Shown here: positions 17,526-25,948 of the stretch, in pieces
Numbering within the stretch: position 1 is the first letter of the stretch
Layout: each line of letters opens with the position of its first letter
From: Oceanobacillus sojae
GTDB taxonomy: Bacteria > Bacillota > Bacilli > Bacillales > Amphibacillaceae
DNA: 64,000 nucleotides
Assembly (NCBI RefSeq): GCF_007991515.1
Contig: NZ_BJYM01000014.1
Location: 62,001 to 126,000 of the forward strand
Direction of reading: 5' to 3'
Translations under genes and position numbers: made by a program
Notes under the pieces: generated by a model
Told to the model about the DNA's origin: nothing
Database searches by the model: none
What the model saw: only the letters and a program-made list of their open reading frames with translations

Positions 17526-18929
17526 ATGACAAACTATTTCAGCAAAGATTTCTGGTGGGGAGCTTCCTCCTCCGCCTTTCAGGTTGAAGGAGCATGGAAC
17601 GAGGATGGCAAAGGTAAAACGGTAGCTGATTATAATGCTTTCCAAAAATCAGATGTACAAGCAGATACCAGAGTTGCCAGTGATTTCTACCATAACTATA
17701 AAGAAGATATTCTTTTAATGAAGGAACTTGGGTTAAAAGCTTACCGCTTCTCTATTTCCTGGGCGAGAATTATTCCAGATGGAGACGGAGAAGTGAATCA
17801 AAAGGGAATAGATTTCTATAATAACGTGATTGATTTCTTATTAGAGAATGATATTATTCCATTTGTAACGCTGTATCATTTTGACCTCCCATTTGCCCTT
17901 GTTGAAAAGTACAATGGCTGGGAAAGCCGTGATTGTGCTTTCGCTTTTGAAAAGTTTGCTAAAACCTGCTTCGAAGTTTTCGGCGATCGTGTAAAGCATT
18001 GGCAGGTGCACAATGAACAAAATCTTATGATTCGTGTTGATATCCGCATGAATATGTACGATGTGCCAAGTGAACAGGCTGAAAAAGTAAGAGCACAAAT
18101 GGATTATCATATGTTTTTAGCACATGCACTTGCTACCAACGCTTGCCGTGACATGCTTCCAGGCGCACAAATCGGACCGGCGGTATCTTCTACAATGACC
18201 TATCCAAGCTCAAACCGCCCAGAAGATGTATGGGCAGCCAGAATGAATGATAATTTCAAAACGAATTATGCCTTGGAAATGTATTGTTTCGGTGAGTATC
18301 CGGGATACTATAAAGAATATCTTAAGAAATGTGATATTTATCCGGAAACAAAACCAGAGGATGAAGAAATTTTAAAAGCTTCGAAGCCGGATTATATTGC
18401 CGTAAACTATTACCGTACTTTAGTAGCCAGCTATCTTCCTGCAGATGAAGCTCATCCATTCGGAACGAAAGTAAATGATATTGATTTCGACTTATATGGA
18501 TACTTTAAAATTGAGAAAAACCCGAATCTCGAAGTAACAGATTACGGAATTCAAGTAGATCCGACAGGACTAAGACTACTACTCAACGACTACTATGAAA
18601 AGTACCGTTTGCCAATGATTATCACCGAAAATGGCTTAGGAACTGGCGATCAGTTAACAGAAGATGGTAAAATACATGATGACTACCGTATTGACTACCT
18701 GAGAGATCATATTGCTGCTTGTAATGATGCCATTTCAGATGGTGTCGAGCTGTTTGGGTATTGCCCATGGTCTGTTATGGACCTGCTAAGCTCCCGCCAA
18801 GGCTTTATGAAACGCTATGGTCTGGTTTATATAGACAGAGAAGATTTTGATCTCAAAGAATTACGCCGAATTAAGAAGGATAGTTTTTACTGGTATCAGG
18901 ATGTTATTAAAAATAACGGATTAAATTAA
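17526..18929 (+). CDS. bglA: Glycoside hydrolase family 1, 6-phospho-beta-glucosidase
   Basis: 467 residues from ATG 17526; an upstream GTG and ATG lie too close to AGGAG. Family 1 features: FWWGASSSAFQVEGAW at the N-terminus, acid/base Glu in VHNEQN, nucleophile Glu in MIITENG, and the C-terminal WSVMDLLS. The acid/base motif reads HNEQN rather than the usual NEP/NEI. It would split the phosphorylated glucosides imported by the upstream PTS into glucose-6-phosphate and an aglycone. Gap of 51 nt after the PTS gene. Confidence 0.92.
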   Translation: MTNYFSKDFWWGASSSAFQVEGAWNEDGKGKTVADYNAFQKSDVQADTRVASDFYHNYKEDILLMKELGLKAYRFSISWARIIPDGDGEVNQKGIDFYNNVIDFLLENDIIPFVTLYHFDLPFALVEKYNGWESRDCAFAFEKFAKTCFEVFGDRVKHWQVHNEQNLMIRVDIRMNMYDVPSEQAEKVRAQMDYHMFLAHALATNACRDMLPGAQIGPAVSSTMTYPSSNRPEDVWAARMNDNFKTNYALEMYCFGEYPGYYKEYLKKCDIYPETKPEDEEILKASKPDYIAVNYYRTLVASYLPADEAHPFGTKVNDIDFDLYGYFKIEKNPNLEVTDYGIQVDPTGLRLLLNDYYEKYRLPMIITENGLGTGDQLTEDGKIHDDYRIDYLRDHIAACNDAISDGVELFGYCPWSVMDLLSSRQGFMKRYGLVYIDREDFDLKELRRIKKDSFYWYQDVIKNNGLN

Positions 18930-18954
18930 TCAGCAAAGGAATAGGAACGTGGCC

Positions 18955-19806
18955 ATGCAGATCGTAAAAGTGATGAACAATTCCTTAGTATTGGCAATCA
19001 ATGATTCTGGAAATGAATACATTTTAATGGGCAAGGGAATCGGATATAAGAAATCAATTGGCTGCAAGATTCAAGATTCTGAAATAGAGAAAACATTTAT
19101 CCTAAAAGACAAAACGATTTTGAAGAACTTTATACAGCTTGCAAGTGAGCTGGATGATACGTATTTTAATCTTGTGAAAGAAATCATTGAATTTGCAACA
19201 AAAGAATATGATATGGAAGTAATGGATTACTTATACCTGTCGCTGTCCGATCATATCTCTTTTGTTGTCCGCCGATTTCATGAAGGAAACCTTGGAGAGA
19301 AATTTAACTATGTCGAGATTGTGAAATATTATCCAAAGGAATATTCAATTGGTAAATTCGCAGTAAACCTGATTAATCAAACAATGGAAATTGAGCTTCC
19401 TGAAAGTGAAGCCTCTGCCATTGGGATGCATTTTGTCAATGCACGTTTAAATTCAGAATCCTATAATGAAGAAACGCAAATCACCAGATTGATTGATCAT
19501 ATTGAAGCAATTGTTCAAAGAAAATCCAGTGCCAATTTCGATAAAGCAAGTCTTTCCTACACAAGATTTATTACACATCTAAAGTTTTTTGCTGAAAGAA
19601 TCATAAAAAATCAAATTTTTAAAGACACAGATACAGACATACTGTTTGACCAATTAAGTCAATCGATGCAGCTGGAGAATAAGATTATTGAAAGCATTAC
19701 GCATTTTATAAAACAAAAATATAGTATTGATTTAAGCCGGCAGGAAAAAATTTATTTAATTATCCATATAAACCGGATATTAAGAGATGAACCTGGTAAA
19801 TCATAA
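18955..19806 (+). CDS. licT: BglG/LicT-family transcriptional antiterminator
   Basis: 283 residues from ATG 18955 (AGGA 8 nt upstream). The RNA-binding CAT domain (1-55) starts MQIVKVMNNSLVLA; two PRD domains follow with conserved histidines in LSDHISF and GMHFVNAR (PRD1) and THLKFFAERI and IIHINRI (PRD2). PTS phosphorylation of these histidines tunes activity. It should bind the RAT at 15450-15478 and let polymerase pass the leader terminator when substrate is present. It lies last in the operon it controls, giving positive feedback. The symbol is by similarity. Confidence 0.93.
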   Translation: MQIVKVMNNSLVLAINDSGNEYILMGKGIGYKKSIGCKIQDSEIEKTFILKDKTILKNFIQLASELDDTYFNLVKEIIEFATKEYDMEVMDYLYLSLSDHISFVVRRFHEGNLGEKFNYVEIVKYYPKEYSIGKFAVNLINQTMEIELPESEASAIGMHFVNARLNSESYNEETQITRLIDHIEAIVQRKSSANFDKASLSYTRFITHLKFFAERIIKNQIFKDTDTDILFDQLSQSMQLENKIIESITHFIKQKYSIDLSRQEKIYLIIHINRILRDEPGKS

Positions 19807-19816
19807 CTGCTGTTAT

Positions 19817-19858
19817 AAAAATAACCTCAAAGGTGCCTTAGCCTTTGAGGTTATTTTT
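19817..19858. terminator. Bidirectional terminator between licT and the YwnB-like gene
   Basis: AAAAATAACCTCAAAGG (19817-19833) pairs with CCTTTGAGGTTATTTTT (19842-19858); T-rich on both strands. Confidence 0.9.
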
Positions 19859-19874
19859 ATAAATTCGCAAATAC

Positions 19875-20513
19875 TTATTCCGCTTCGCCGACAACTGTAA
19901 AGCGCTCATTTATATGCTTTGAATTTTCAATTTCGTCTAATACCGCAATAGCATAGTCTGCATAGCTGATGTAGCTGTCACCTTTTGAATTAACTAGAAG
20001 ATTATCTTTTCCAGTTTGATAAGAGCCGGTTCTTTTTCCTTCCGCATCAAATACTGCAGAAGGGCTGATAAATGTCCACGTAATATCAGAAGTCTTTTGT
20101 AATTCCTGTAAGTTTCGTCCCTGTCCTTTAGCAGTCGGGACAAATGCATCTGGAAAATCAGGAGTTTCCACCAACGTAACTGTCTGGTCTTCATCGACAT
20201 AAAGGCTTCCAGCTCCACCTACAATAATTGCTCTGGCATTCGTTCCTTTTAATGCATCAATGAATGCATGTCCAGCATCAACATGAGCCTGTTCTTCACC
20301 AAGAGGTGCACCAAAGGCGTTAACAACTGCTTCAAACTCCTTCAAATCCTCAGATGTTAGATCAAATATACTTTTCTCTATAACTGCAACATTTTTCTCT
20401 TCAAGCTTTGAAGCATTTCTTACGATGGCAGTCACTTCATGTCCACGACTTACCGCTTCTTTTAAAATAAAATTTCCTGCTTTACCACTTGCTCCAATAA
20501 TAGCAATCTTCAT
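19875..20513 (-). CDS. NAD(P)-binding Rossmann protein, YwnB-like
   Basis: 212 residues from ATG 20513 (GGGG 8 nt upstream). GASGKAGNF near the N-terminus is the dinucleotide-binding loop of atypical short-chain dehydrogenases (NmrA/YwnB group); it lacks a full YxxxK catalytic pair. The gene is divergent from an Rrf2 regulator like YwnA, as in the ywnA/ywnB pair of Bacillus. Members are thought to act as NAD(P)H-dependent reductases or redox sensors. Paired palindromes in the shared promoter region imply control by that regulator. Confidence 0.88.
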   Translation of the reverse strand: MKIAIIGASGKAGNFILKEAVSRGHEVTAIVRNASKLEEKNVAVIEKSIFDLTSEDLKEFEAVVNAFGAPLGEEQAHVDAGHAFIDALKGTNARAIIVGGAGSLYVDEDQTVTLVETPDFPDAFVPTAKGQGRNLQELQKTSDITWTFISPSAVFDAEGKRTGSYQTGKDNLLVNSKGDSYISYADYAIAVLDEIENSKHINERFTVVGEAE

Positions 20514-20540
20514 TTTATTATCCCCTTTAAGAAATATCAT

Positions 20541-20580
20541 TTGTAACTATGCTAATTACATGTAACTATCATAGTTACAA
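20541..20580 (-). promoter_or_regulatory. Operator upstream of the YwnB-like gene
   Basis: The 19-bp near-perfect palindrome TGTAACTATCATAGTTACA (20561-20579) is preceded by a further half copy TTGTAACTATG (20541-20551). A matching site lies upstream of the divergent regulator gene at 20647. Confidence 0.7.
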
Positions 20581-20645
20581 CTAGAATTTTTGTCAATATT
20601 TTAATACTATGCCCCTTATTCACGGCTATTAAAATAGGAATACGC

Positions 20646-20675
20646 TTGTAATAATATTGGTTACAGGTGTATGAT
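20646..20675 (+). promoter_or_regulatory. Promoter and second operator before the Rrf2 regulator
   Basis: TTGTAA (20646-20651), 18-nt spacer, TATGAT (20670-20675). The 19-bp TGTAATAATATTGGTTACA (20647-20665) covers the -35 and spacer, and has the same ends and length as the operator at 20561. Confidence 0.6.
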
Positions 20676-20712
20676 TGGAATACATCGATTTATAATATGA
20701 AAGGTGAGAAGC

Positions 20713-21147
20713 ATGTCCATTAGCAGTCGATTTTCTGTAGGTATTCATATATTAGCTCTCATTGAGATAAATAAAAATGGCACAAGCACTTCTGAGTTTT
20801 TAGCAGGAAGTGTCAATACAAATCCAGCTGTAATCAGGAAGATTATAGGGATGCTTAAAGGAGCAGGATTAGTAAAAGTCCAGCCTGGGATTGCAGGAGC
20901 TGAACTTGCAAAGAATTTATCCGATATAACATTGTTTGATGTTTATAAGGCAGTAAATGTTGTACAGGAAAAAGAGTTATTTTCCGTGCATGACAATCCA
21001 AATCCCGATTGCCCCGTGGGAAGGAATATTCAAGCAGCTATTGTACCAGTGTTTGAAGCTGCTCAAAAAGCATTGGAGAAGTCTCTCGGAAATGTATCGG
21101 TTGAAAATGTTGTAGATGATATTATCAAAAAAGAAAATATAAGTTAG
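20713..21147 (+). CDS. Rrf2-family transcriptional regulator, YwnA-like
   Basis: 144 residues from ATG 20713 (AAGGTGAG upstream). The winged helix of Rrf2 proteins is seen in SSRFSVGIHILALIEINKNG and SEFLAGSVNTNPAVIRKIIGMLKGAGLV. Unlike IscR or NsrR it lacks the three-cysteine Fe-S cluster; the only Cys is in NPDCPVG, so it may sense a thiol-reactive signal or none. It faces the YwnB-like gene across paired operators. Confidence 0.9.
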   Translation: MSISSRFSVGIHILALIEINKNGTSTSEFLAGSVNTNPAVIRKIIGMLKGAGLVKVQPGIAGAELAKNLSDITLFDVYKAVNVVQEKELFSVHDNPNPDCPVGRNIQAAIVPVFEAAQKALEKSLGNVSVENVVDDIIKKENIS

Positions 21148-21178
21148 ACGGCATTCGCTGCTTGAATGTCGTTTTTTA
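21148..21178 (+). terminator. Terminator of the Rrf2 regulator gene
   Basis: ACGGCATTC (21148-21156) pairs with GAATGTCGT (21164-21172), one G-U pair, then TTTTTATT. Confidence 0.75.
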
Positions 21179-21282
21179 TTTACTATTGGCTAGAGCCCTA
21201 GGGAATAAACAATTCTCTGCACAATATAAAGGCATCCGCAGCTCAACAAGATGCTTCCGTTCATGTCCACACCTCATTATTT

Positions 21283-21861
21283 TTATTCACTTATACCTAA
21301 ACGGATTTCCTCAGATTCCTCTAAAAATTCACCAATCAGAGTTATTACCGAGCCGGCAGTTTGTATCCAGCTTCCCGCCACTCCAAGCTGTCCTTGATTT
21401 ATGCTGTTTCCATACAGCACTTGAACACCGCTTAAGGCCTGCAGAGCATTTCCAATACCTTGTAACAAATTCCCAATGATATTCTCTGCTCTGCCCTCCT
21501 CTGTATTATCAAAAAATTCATCTGCAAGTGCGGTAAAGCTTCCTAATGCCTGAATCCAATTTCCTGAAATAATTATTTTTTGTTCTGTTTCTGTATCAGA
21601 TGTGCCATAAAGCAGCAGTCCGGTAATAACCGTTGAATTACCGGCAGCCTGCATATTATCCCCAAGTCTTTCAAGCGAAGGTCCACCCTGCCCATCAGCT
21701 GATAAGGCGCTTCCCAATGCCTGTAGTACATTTCCTATCAATCTCCATTGATAGCTTTGGTTTTGATTTAAATGAAATTGTGGTGTACTGCCAATAGCTG
21801 CTTGTATTGTGCCAATTGTTGAGAGAGAATTACCAAGTATTTCTTTCCAATGGTTGTTCAT
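21283..21861 (-). CDS. Repeat protein with GNxLQAxG-type motifs, unknown function
   Basis: 192 residues from ATG 21861 (GAGG 10-11 nt upstream; an ATG at 21882 has no ribosome site). The protein repeats a short motif: LGNSLSTIGTIQAAIGS, IGNVLQALGSAL, LGDNMQAAGNS, SGNWIQALGS, IGNLLQGIGNALQALSG, AGSWIQTAGS. Spacing is about 25-37 residues. No signal peptide or transmembrane anchor. The pattern suggests stacked amphipathic helices. I recall similar uncharacterised proteins in bacilli but cannot name a function. Single gene, convergent with the Rrf2 regulator and divergent from HxlR. Confidence 0.8.
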   Translation of the reverse strand: MNNHWKEILGNSLSTIGTIQAAIGSTPQFHLNQNQSYQWRLIGNVLQALGSALSADGQGGPSLERLGDNMQAAGNSTVITGLLLYGTSDTETEQKIIISGNWIQALGSFTALADEFFDNTEEGRAENIIGNLLQGIGNALQALSGVQVLYGNSINQGQLGVAGSWIQTAGSVITLIGEFLEESEEIRLGISE

Positions 21862-22055
21862 ATGTAAGTCATCCTCGCTCATATTGGTTCTGATTATTGT
21901 ATTCTTTCTTCAGCGATTCGTGACCAATAATAAATACAACAGAAAATGAATTTCGGTATACTTAGCTTCAAAATCATATTACTGGACAGAAACGTTGAAT
22001 TGATTCAGGATTATCCTAAAAGTATTAAATTGATAAGGGAGAGGAGTTGACACTT

Positions 22056-22433
22056 GTGTGCAATACATTACGAGAAGAAATACAAGTAAAATTGCAGAAT
22101 GGGGATTACCATTGTGAGAAGGAAATGACACTTTCTATCTTCAGCGGTAAATGGAAGGTAGTTATTTTATGGCACTTGGGAGTCGAGGGACCTCATCGTT
22201 TTAATGACATGCAACGGCTTTTTAAAAATATTTCTCATAAGACGCTTTCCAATCAATTAAAAGAATTAATGGAGGACGGTGTGATTAGCCGCAAAGTTTA
22301 TCCAGAGAGCCCGCCTAGGGTAGAGTATTCCATGACAGAACTGGGGTATACATTATTACCTATCATTGAGATGATGTATGACTGGGGGAAAATGCGGATT
22401 GAGCAACTAAAAAATGAAGGGCTCATCAGTTAG
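22056..22433 (+). CDS. HxlR-family transcriptional regulator
   Basis: 125 residues from GTG 22056, with GGAGAGGAG 9 nt upstream; a TTG at 22047 abuts that site. Classic HxlR winged-helix sequence: SIFSGKWKVVILWHL, RFNDMQRLFKNISHKTLSNQLKELMEDGVI, SMTELGYTLLPII. Cys near residue 19 (YHCEKEM), just before the first helix, matches the redox-sensing Cys of HypR-like members; a second lies at residue 2. It is convergent with a PfpI-like stress protein, a plausible target. Confidence 0.9.
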   Translation: MCNTLREEIQVKLQNGDYHCEKEMTLSIFSGKWKVVILWHLGVEGPHRFNDMQRLFKNISHKTLSNQLKELMEDGVISRKVYPESPPRVEYSMTELGYTLLPIIEMMYDWGKMRIEQLKNEGLIS

Positions 22434-22453
22434 AATTAATTGAAAAATAACAT

Positions 22454-22486
22454 AACGGCCAGATTCTCGATCTGACCGTTATTTTT
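22454..22486. terminator. Bidirectional terminator between HxlR and PfpI-like genes
   Basis: AACGGCCAGAT (22454-22464) pairs with ATCTGACCGTT (22470-22480), one mismatch, then ATTTTT; A-rich on the other side. Confidence 0.8.
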
Positions 22487-22489
22487 AAA

Positions 22490-23002
22490 TTAATTATTTA
22501 ATAGCTTTAGTGCCTCTCTGTTAAAGGCTGGCAAATCGTCAGGAGTACGGCTTGTAACCAAATTCTTGTCAACGACAACTTCTTCATCTTTTACACTTGC
22601 TCCTGCATTTTTTAAGTCTTTTCTGACAGAAACAAAGCTTGTTAATTCCCTGCCTTTTAATAAATCCGTTTCCACTAAAAACTGAGGACCGTGACAAATT
22701 GCAAATACGGGCTTATCAGCTTCCATAAATGCTCTTGCGAAGTCACCATTTTTTGGATTAATACGGAGTAAGTCTGGAGAGAATCCACCCGGCACTAATA
22801 ATGCATCATAGTCACTTGCTTTCACTTCTTCAATTCCTTTATCAGCTTTTAATTCCTCTCCATTTTTACCTTTAATTATCTTACCTGCTTCATCACTAAT
22901 GACGTCTACTGTATGACCTGCATCCTTATAAGCTTTTACAGGACCTGTTAATTCTATCTCTTCTACCATATCTGTAACAATTGCTGCAATGTGTTTTGCC
23001 AT
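22490..23002 (-). CDS. PfpI/DJ-1 family protein (general stress protein 18 type)
   Basis: 170 residues from ATG 23002, with AAGGAGG about 8 nt upstream. DJ-1/PfpI fold with the nucleophile elbow AICHGPQ (catalytic Cys), the upstream Glu region ELTGP and VPGGFSPDLLR. Related proteins are annotated as protease I, glyoxalase/deglycase or stress chaperones; which activity applies here is open. It stands alone on the minus strand with an inverted repeat about 80 bp upstream. Confidence 0.92.
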   Translation of the reverse strand: MAKHIAAIVTDMVEEIELTGPVKAYKDAGHTVDVISDEAGKIIKGKNGEELKADKGIEEVKASDYDALLVPGGFSPDLLRINPKNGDFARAFMEADKPVFAICHGPQFLVETDLLKGRELTSFVSVRKDLKNAGASVKDEEVVVDKNLVTSRTPDDLPAFNREALKLLNN

Positions 23003-23083
23003 TTCATATTCCTCCTTCATTAGTTTATATTTATGGTATCAAATATTCCCGGGCCTGTGAAGAACGCACTTTTGGGAGCGCAG

Positions 23084-23099
23084 GTTACTTATAGGTAAC
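23084..23099 (-). promoter_or_regulatory. Inverted repeat upstream of the PfpI-like gene
   Basis: GTTAC-TTATAG-GTAAC. It fits the short symmetric sites bound by HxlR/MarR-type regulators, one of which is encoded next door; the link is inference. Confidence 0.4.
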
Positions 23100-23219
23100 T
23101 ATTGATGCTATACAGCTAGTTTCAAGGATTATTATACCTTTCCCTTTCAATATCAACTATCAAGAAAGATAGTAACCAAATCATACGGCGGTTTGGCCAC
23201 TTGATTATGTATACGATTA

Positions 23220-24257
23220 TTACTTTGTCTTTATAGAACATTCATAAACAGTGTCTCCAAAAGCCCTCACATCGTTGAGATAATCGTATCCTTCCGACGA
23301 ACCATAACGGTTGAACATTCTTACTGCAACTACATTTTCCTCAGGAATGACGAGCAGCGTTACATTTGTATAACCAAGTAATTGATAAGAACCTTTAGGA
23401 ACACTATCACCTATTTGGTTAAAAGGATGGTTCGTGTCTTTTATAAACCATAAAAATCCATTCTTATGAATAGGAAGATTGGTATTCGGAGTCTGAATGG
23501 ATGTTGCCATTTGAATAATTTCTTTAGGAATAATTTGTTTTCCTCCCCATTTCCCTTCTTTTAAATGAAGGTATCCCCATAAGGCCAGCTCTTTTGCAGA
23601 CACATACATATTCATTCCGGAACCATCTACCATATCCATCTCCGTCCAAAAGACGTTATCAGTATCTCGAATAGTATCAGAAATTTTTGAATGAGGCTGG
23701 CTCATCTTAATCCATTCTGTCGATTGGAAGCCGGCCGGATTAATCACCTGCTCTTTTACAATATCAGCTACGGATTTCCCTGTTGTTTTTTTGATAATCG
23801 TTGCCAGCAATTCGATACTTGGACCTCTGTATGCCCATGATGAACCAGGTTTATATTCACTTACTAATTTACCATCCTCTATTTTAAGTCCATGTGTATG
23901 GGTTAATAAATGACGAATGGTTACAACCTCATATGGGGACGGGGATGGGGATACATGGGAATCTTCAACAAATTTTTGAATCGAGTCATCAATGGAAAAA
24001 TAGCCATGATATATCGCATAAGCAGCTGCAAATCCAATATAAGTCTTTCTTACAGATGCAATATGAAATTGCGTATCTGCTTTAACATCCCGAGCATGTT
24101 TCGTACTCGATTGTTTACCAAAATAAGACTCTGTTACAATTTTTTCGTTATGGATAATAAATAGAGCACCACCACTGGAACCCAGCTTTTTAGCACTTTC
24201 TTTTACATGAGTATGTACATCTTCAAACAAGCTTGCGCATTCATTTTTTAATAGCAT
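23220..24257 (-). CDS. Serine hydrolase, beta-lactamase/esterase EstB type
   Basis: 345 residues from ATG 24257, with AAAGGAGA 9-10 nt upstream. The SxxK catalytic motif is SVRK (HIASVRKTYIG). YRG in SWAYRGPS occupies the place of the usual YxN, so the second motif is atypical. Other family marks: HLLTHTHGL and GSGMNMYVSAKELALWG. No signal peptide, so it is probably cytoplasmic. Family members are esterases, peptidases or beta-lactamase relatives; the substrate is unknown. A terminator hairpin sits in the leader just before the ribosome site. Confidence 0.9.
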   Translation of the reverse strand: MLLKNECASLFEDVHTHVKESAKKLGSSGGALFIIHNEKIVTESYFGKQSSTKHARDVKADTQFHIASVRKTYIGFAAAYAIYHGYFSIDDSIQKFVEDSHVSPSPSPYEVVTIRHLLTHTHGLKIEDGKLVSEYKPGSSWAYRGPSIELLATIIKKTTGKSVADIVKEQVINPAGFQSTEWIKMSQPHSKISDTIRDTDNVFWTEMDMVDGSGMNMYVSAKELALWGYLHLKEGKWGGKQIIPKEIIQMATSIQTPNTNLPIHKNGFLWFIKDTNHPFNQIGDSVPKGSYQLLGYTNVTLLVIPEENVVAVRMFNRYGSSEGYDYLNDVRAFGDTVYECSIKTK

Positions 24258-24275
24258 TTTATCCACTCTCCTTTA

Positions 24276-24312
24276 AAAATAAAGAAAGTGCCCCCACTAT
24301 GATTGGAGGCAC
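24276..24312 (-). terminator. Terminator directly upstream of the serine hydrolase ribosome site
   Basis: On the minus strand GTGCCTCCA, 7-nt loop, TGGGGGCAC, then TTTCTTTATTTTT running into AAAGGAGA. It either ends transcripts from the VOC gene or acts as an attenuator for the hydrolase. Confidence 0.7.
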
Positions 24313-24518
24313 TGCGCAACATTACTGTTTTTAACCATTAAGGACACCAACATAAGTTATCTCACTTATATCACCTGTATAATTATTGTGAGTGTATCAT
24401 AACACAATTATTTTGGCAATAATCTGTTAATAAATCAAAAATCGTGTACACTTTAGTTATAACTTGTTTTAGATAATATTATATTAATTTACTTGGTTTT
24501 GTTATTTCAGCACACCCC

Positions 24519-24902
24519 TCAACCAACTTTAATCCCAAAAGCAATCCATCTGCCATCTATATCTTCAATTACAAATTCTTTATTATTGTAATCTGTATCA
24601 TTTAAGGAATGGACTATCTTCACACCAGAGCGGATCATTTCTTCTTGAAGCTCTTCTTGATTTTTTGTAATAAAGTAAGCATCGTATCCATAACCATATA
24701 AGTCTCTATTCGGAATTGCCTTTTGTCCATTAGTTTTGATTAGAATTATCTCTGTTGTATCACGATACAAACAGATATGGGGTTCATCCACATTCAAATA
24801 ATGAACAGCCTTAAATCTTAATTTCTGTTCATAAAAATTTGCAGTTTTTATGATATCCTTTGTTGGAAATATACAATGTGATTCTATTAAAAGGCTCTTC
24901 AT
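24519..24902 (-). CDS. VOC-superfamily (glyoxalase/bleomycin resistance-like) protein
   Basis: 127 residues; AAGGAG 8 nt before ATG. Two beta-alpha-beta-beta-beta modules are seen: ESHCIFPTKDIIKTANFYEQKLRFK in the first, YDAYFITKNQEELQEEMIRSG and EFVIEDIDGRWIAFG in the second. The family binds a metal at the module interface and includes lyases, dioxygenases and resistance proteins; none can be chosen here. It stands alone with a palindrome about 100 bp upstream. Confidence 0.85.
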   Translation of the reverse strand: MKSLLIESHCIFPTKDIIKTANFYEQKLRFKAVHYLNVDEPHICLYRDTTEIILIKTNGQKAIPNRDLYGYGYDAYFITKNQEELQEEMIRSGVKIVHSLNDTDYNNKEFVIEDIDGRWIAFGIKVG

Positions 24903-25003
24903 TTTCTATCTCCTTAAATATTGTTTAGTTTTTTATTCATTGTTGATCCGAAGCATACAGACGTATATCAAATGGTTAAACGTACCATTGGTGACTCCTA
25001 AAG

Positions 25004-25027
25004 TAATTAGAATTCCTATTCTAATTA
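25004..25027. promoter_or_regulatory. Perfect palindrome upstream of the VOC gene
   Basis: TAATTAGAAT-TCCT-ATTCTAATTA. The AT-rich symmetric arms look like a MarR/TetR-type operator. No T tract, so a terminator is unlikely. Confidence 0.45.
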
Positions 25028-25048
25028 GAATACAACCAAATCAAGTTA

Positions 25049-25369
25049 TCAAATAAAATAAGGAATATAGTATAAAAAACTAAATAATATTCCAAGAGTA
25101 GAAAATAAATAAATTCCTATTAAAACCGGATTAAGTCTTAACCTAAAAACTTTGACTTTATAATCTGTTCCACCTTGATACCTATCTGAGACTTGCTGAT
25201 TATTTCCATTGTAATTACCAAAATAAGAAATAATCCAAGTCAGGCATAATATTAAAAAGCATGTAACAAAGAGCGTATCAATAAAAGAGAAATGGTATAT
25301 CACAGTTATTGCTAAGATCAATAGTAATTGAATAATCATTGTTATCAATATCATTATTACTTTTCTCAC
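25049..25369 (-). CDS. Small membrane protein, unknown function
   Basis: 106 residues from GTG 25369, with AGGGTG about 9 nt upstream (an ATG five codons later is the alternative). Three hydrophobic segments (about 4-25, 30-49 and 83-103), with a hydrophilic loop SDRYQGGTDYKVKVFRLRLNP between the second and third. I do not recognise it with confidence. It follows the 25397 ORF by 27 nt and may be co-transcribed. Confidence 0.65.
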   Translation of the reverse strand: MRKVIMILITMIIQLLLILAITVIYHFSFIDTLFVTCFLILCLTWIISYFGNYNGNNQQVSDRYQGGTDYKVKVFRLRLNPVLIGIYLFSTLGILFSFLYYIPYFI

Positions 25370-25396
25370 TTTAGTTTCACCCTATTCTTTTCAAGT

Positions 25397-25603
25397 TTAC
25401 CTGCAATATAATCCCATAAGAAAGTAATGGAAACTAACTAACTGCGCATTCATAAAGAATCCACATTTAAAGAAAATATGGCTGAGATAATAGAATAATA
25501 AATAAGCCCATAAAATCCAAAATAGGTTGAATTTTTTCATTACAGAAAAATCTAATAACTTTGTATACAATTTTCTTGTCGATTTATAGAGGAAGCTAAT
25601 CAA
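25397..25603 (-). pseudogene. Membrane-protein fragment or small ORF without a clear start
   Basis: The open frame ends at 25397 and is open upstream to about 25688, but the only usual start is a TTG at 25603 with no ribosome site. Up to 68 residues, hydrophobic and aromatic (FWILWAYLLFYYLSHIFF, VSFHYFLMGLYC), so two or three membrane segments. Possibly a decayed 5' part of a small membrane-protein gene operonic with 25049-25369. Confidence 0.3.
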
Positions 25604-25884
25604 AATAATAAGAAATGCTGAAACTATTTTAATAATGCTTAGATTAAGTAATAAGCAGTATTTAAAATACCCCCTGCCCCAGTATTTTTATATTCATCAT
25701 GCACCTCATATTTGTTAGTGAACAATCTAATTATACCTATTTTAGAGAATATTTCCAATATAATTTTATTGCAAAAATATAAATCGGAGCAAATTTCTTT
25801 GATCTTTTATAGAACTGGACTAATCGTTATTGTATTCTCTTTACCTTTAGAAGCTGTAAAGCGTGCACCTGTTTCTGCTCTCAT

Positions 25885-25924
25885 TGCAAATAAAAAAGCA
25901 CTTCCCAAATAAATGAGAAGTGCC
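25885..25924 (-). terminator. Terminator of rplM-rpsI
   Basis: On the minus strand GCACTTC (25923-25917) pairs with GAAGTGC (25904-25898), followed by TTTTTTATTTG. Confidence 0.85.
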
Positions 25925-25948
25925 ATAAACATTGATATAACAACGATA

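Noticed and set aside
24383-24408. ATTGTG...CACAAT inverted repeat as a LacI-type operator
   Set aside because: Only six matched bases per arm in A/T-rich DNA and no LacI regulator nearby.
25712-25912. Plus-strand frame downstream of rpsI
   Set aside because: It reads antisense through the rpsI terminator and lacks a start signal.
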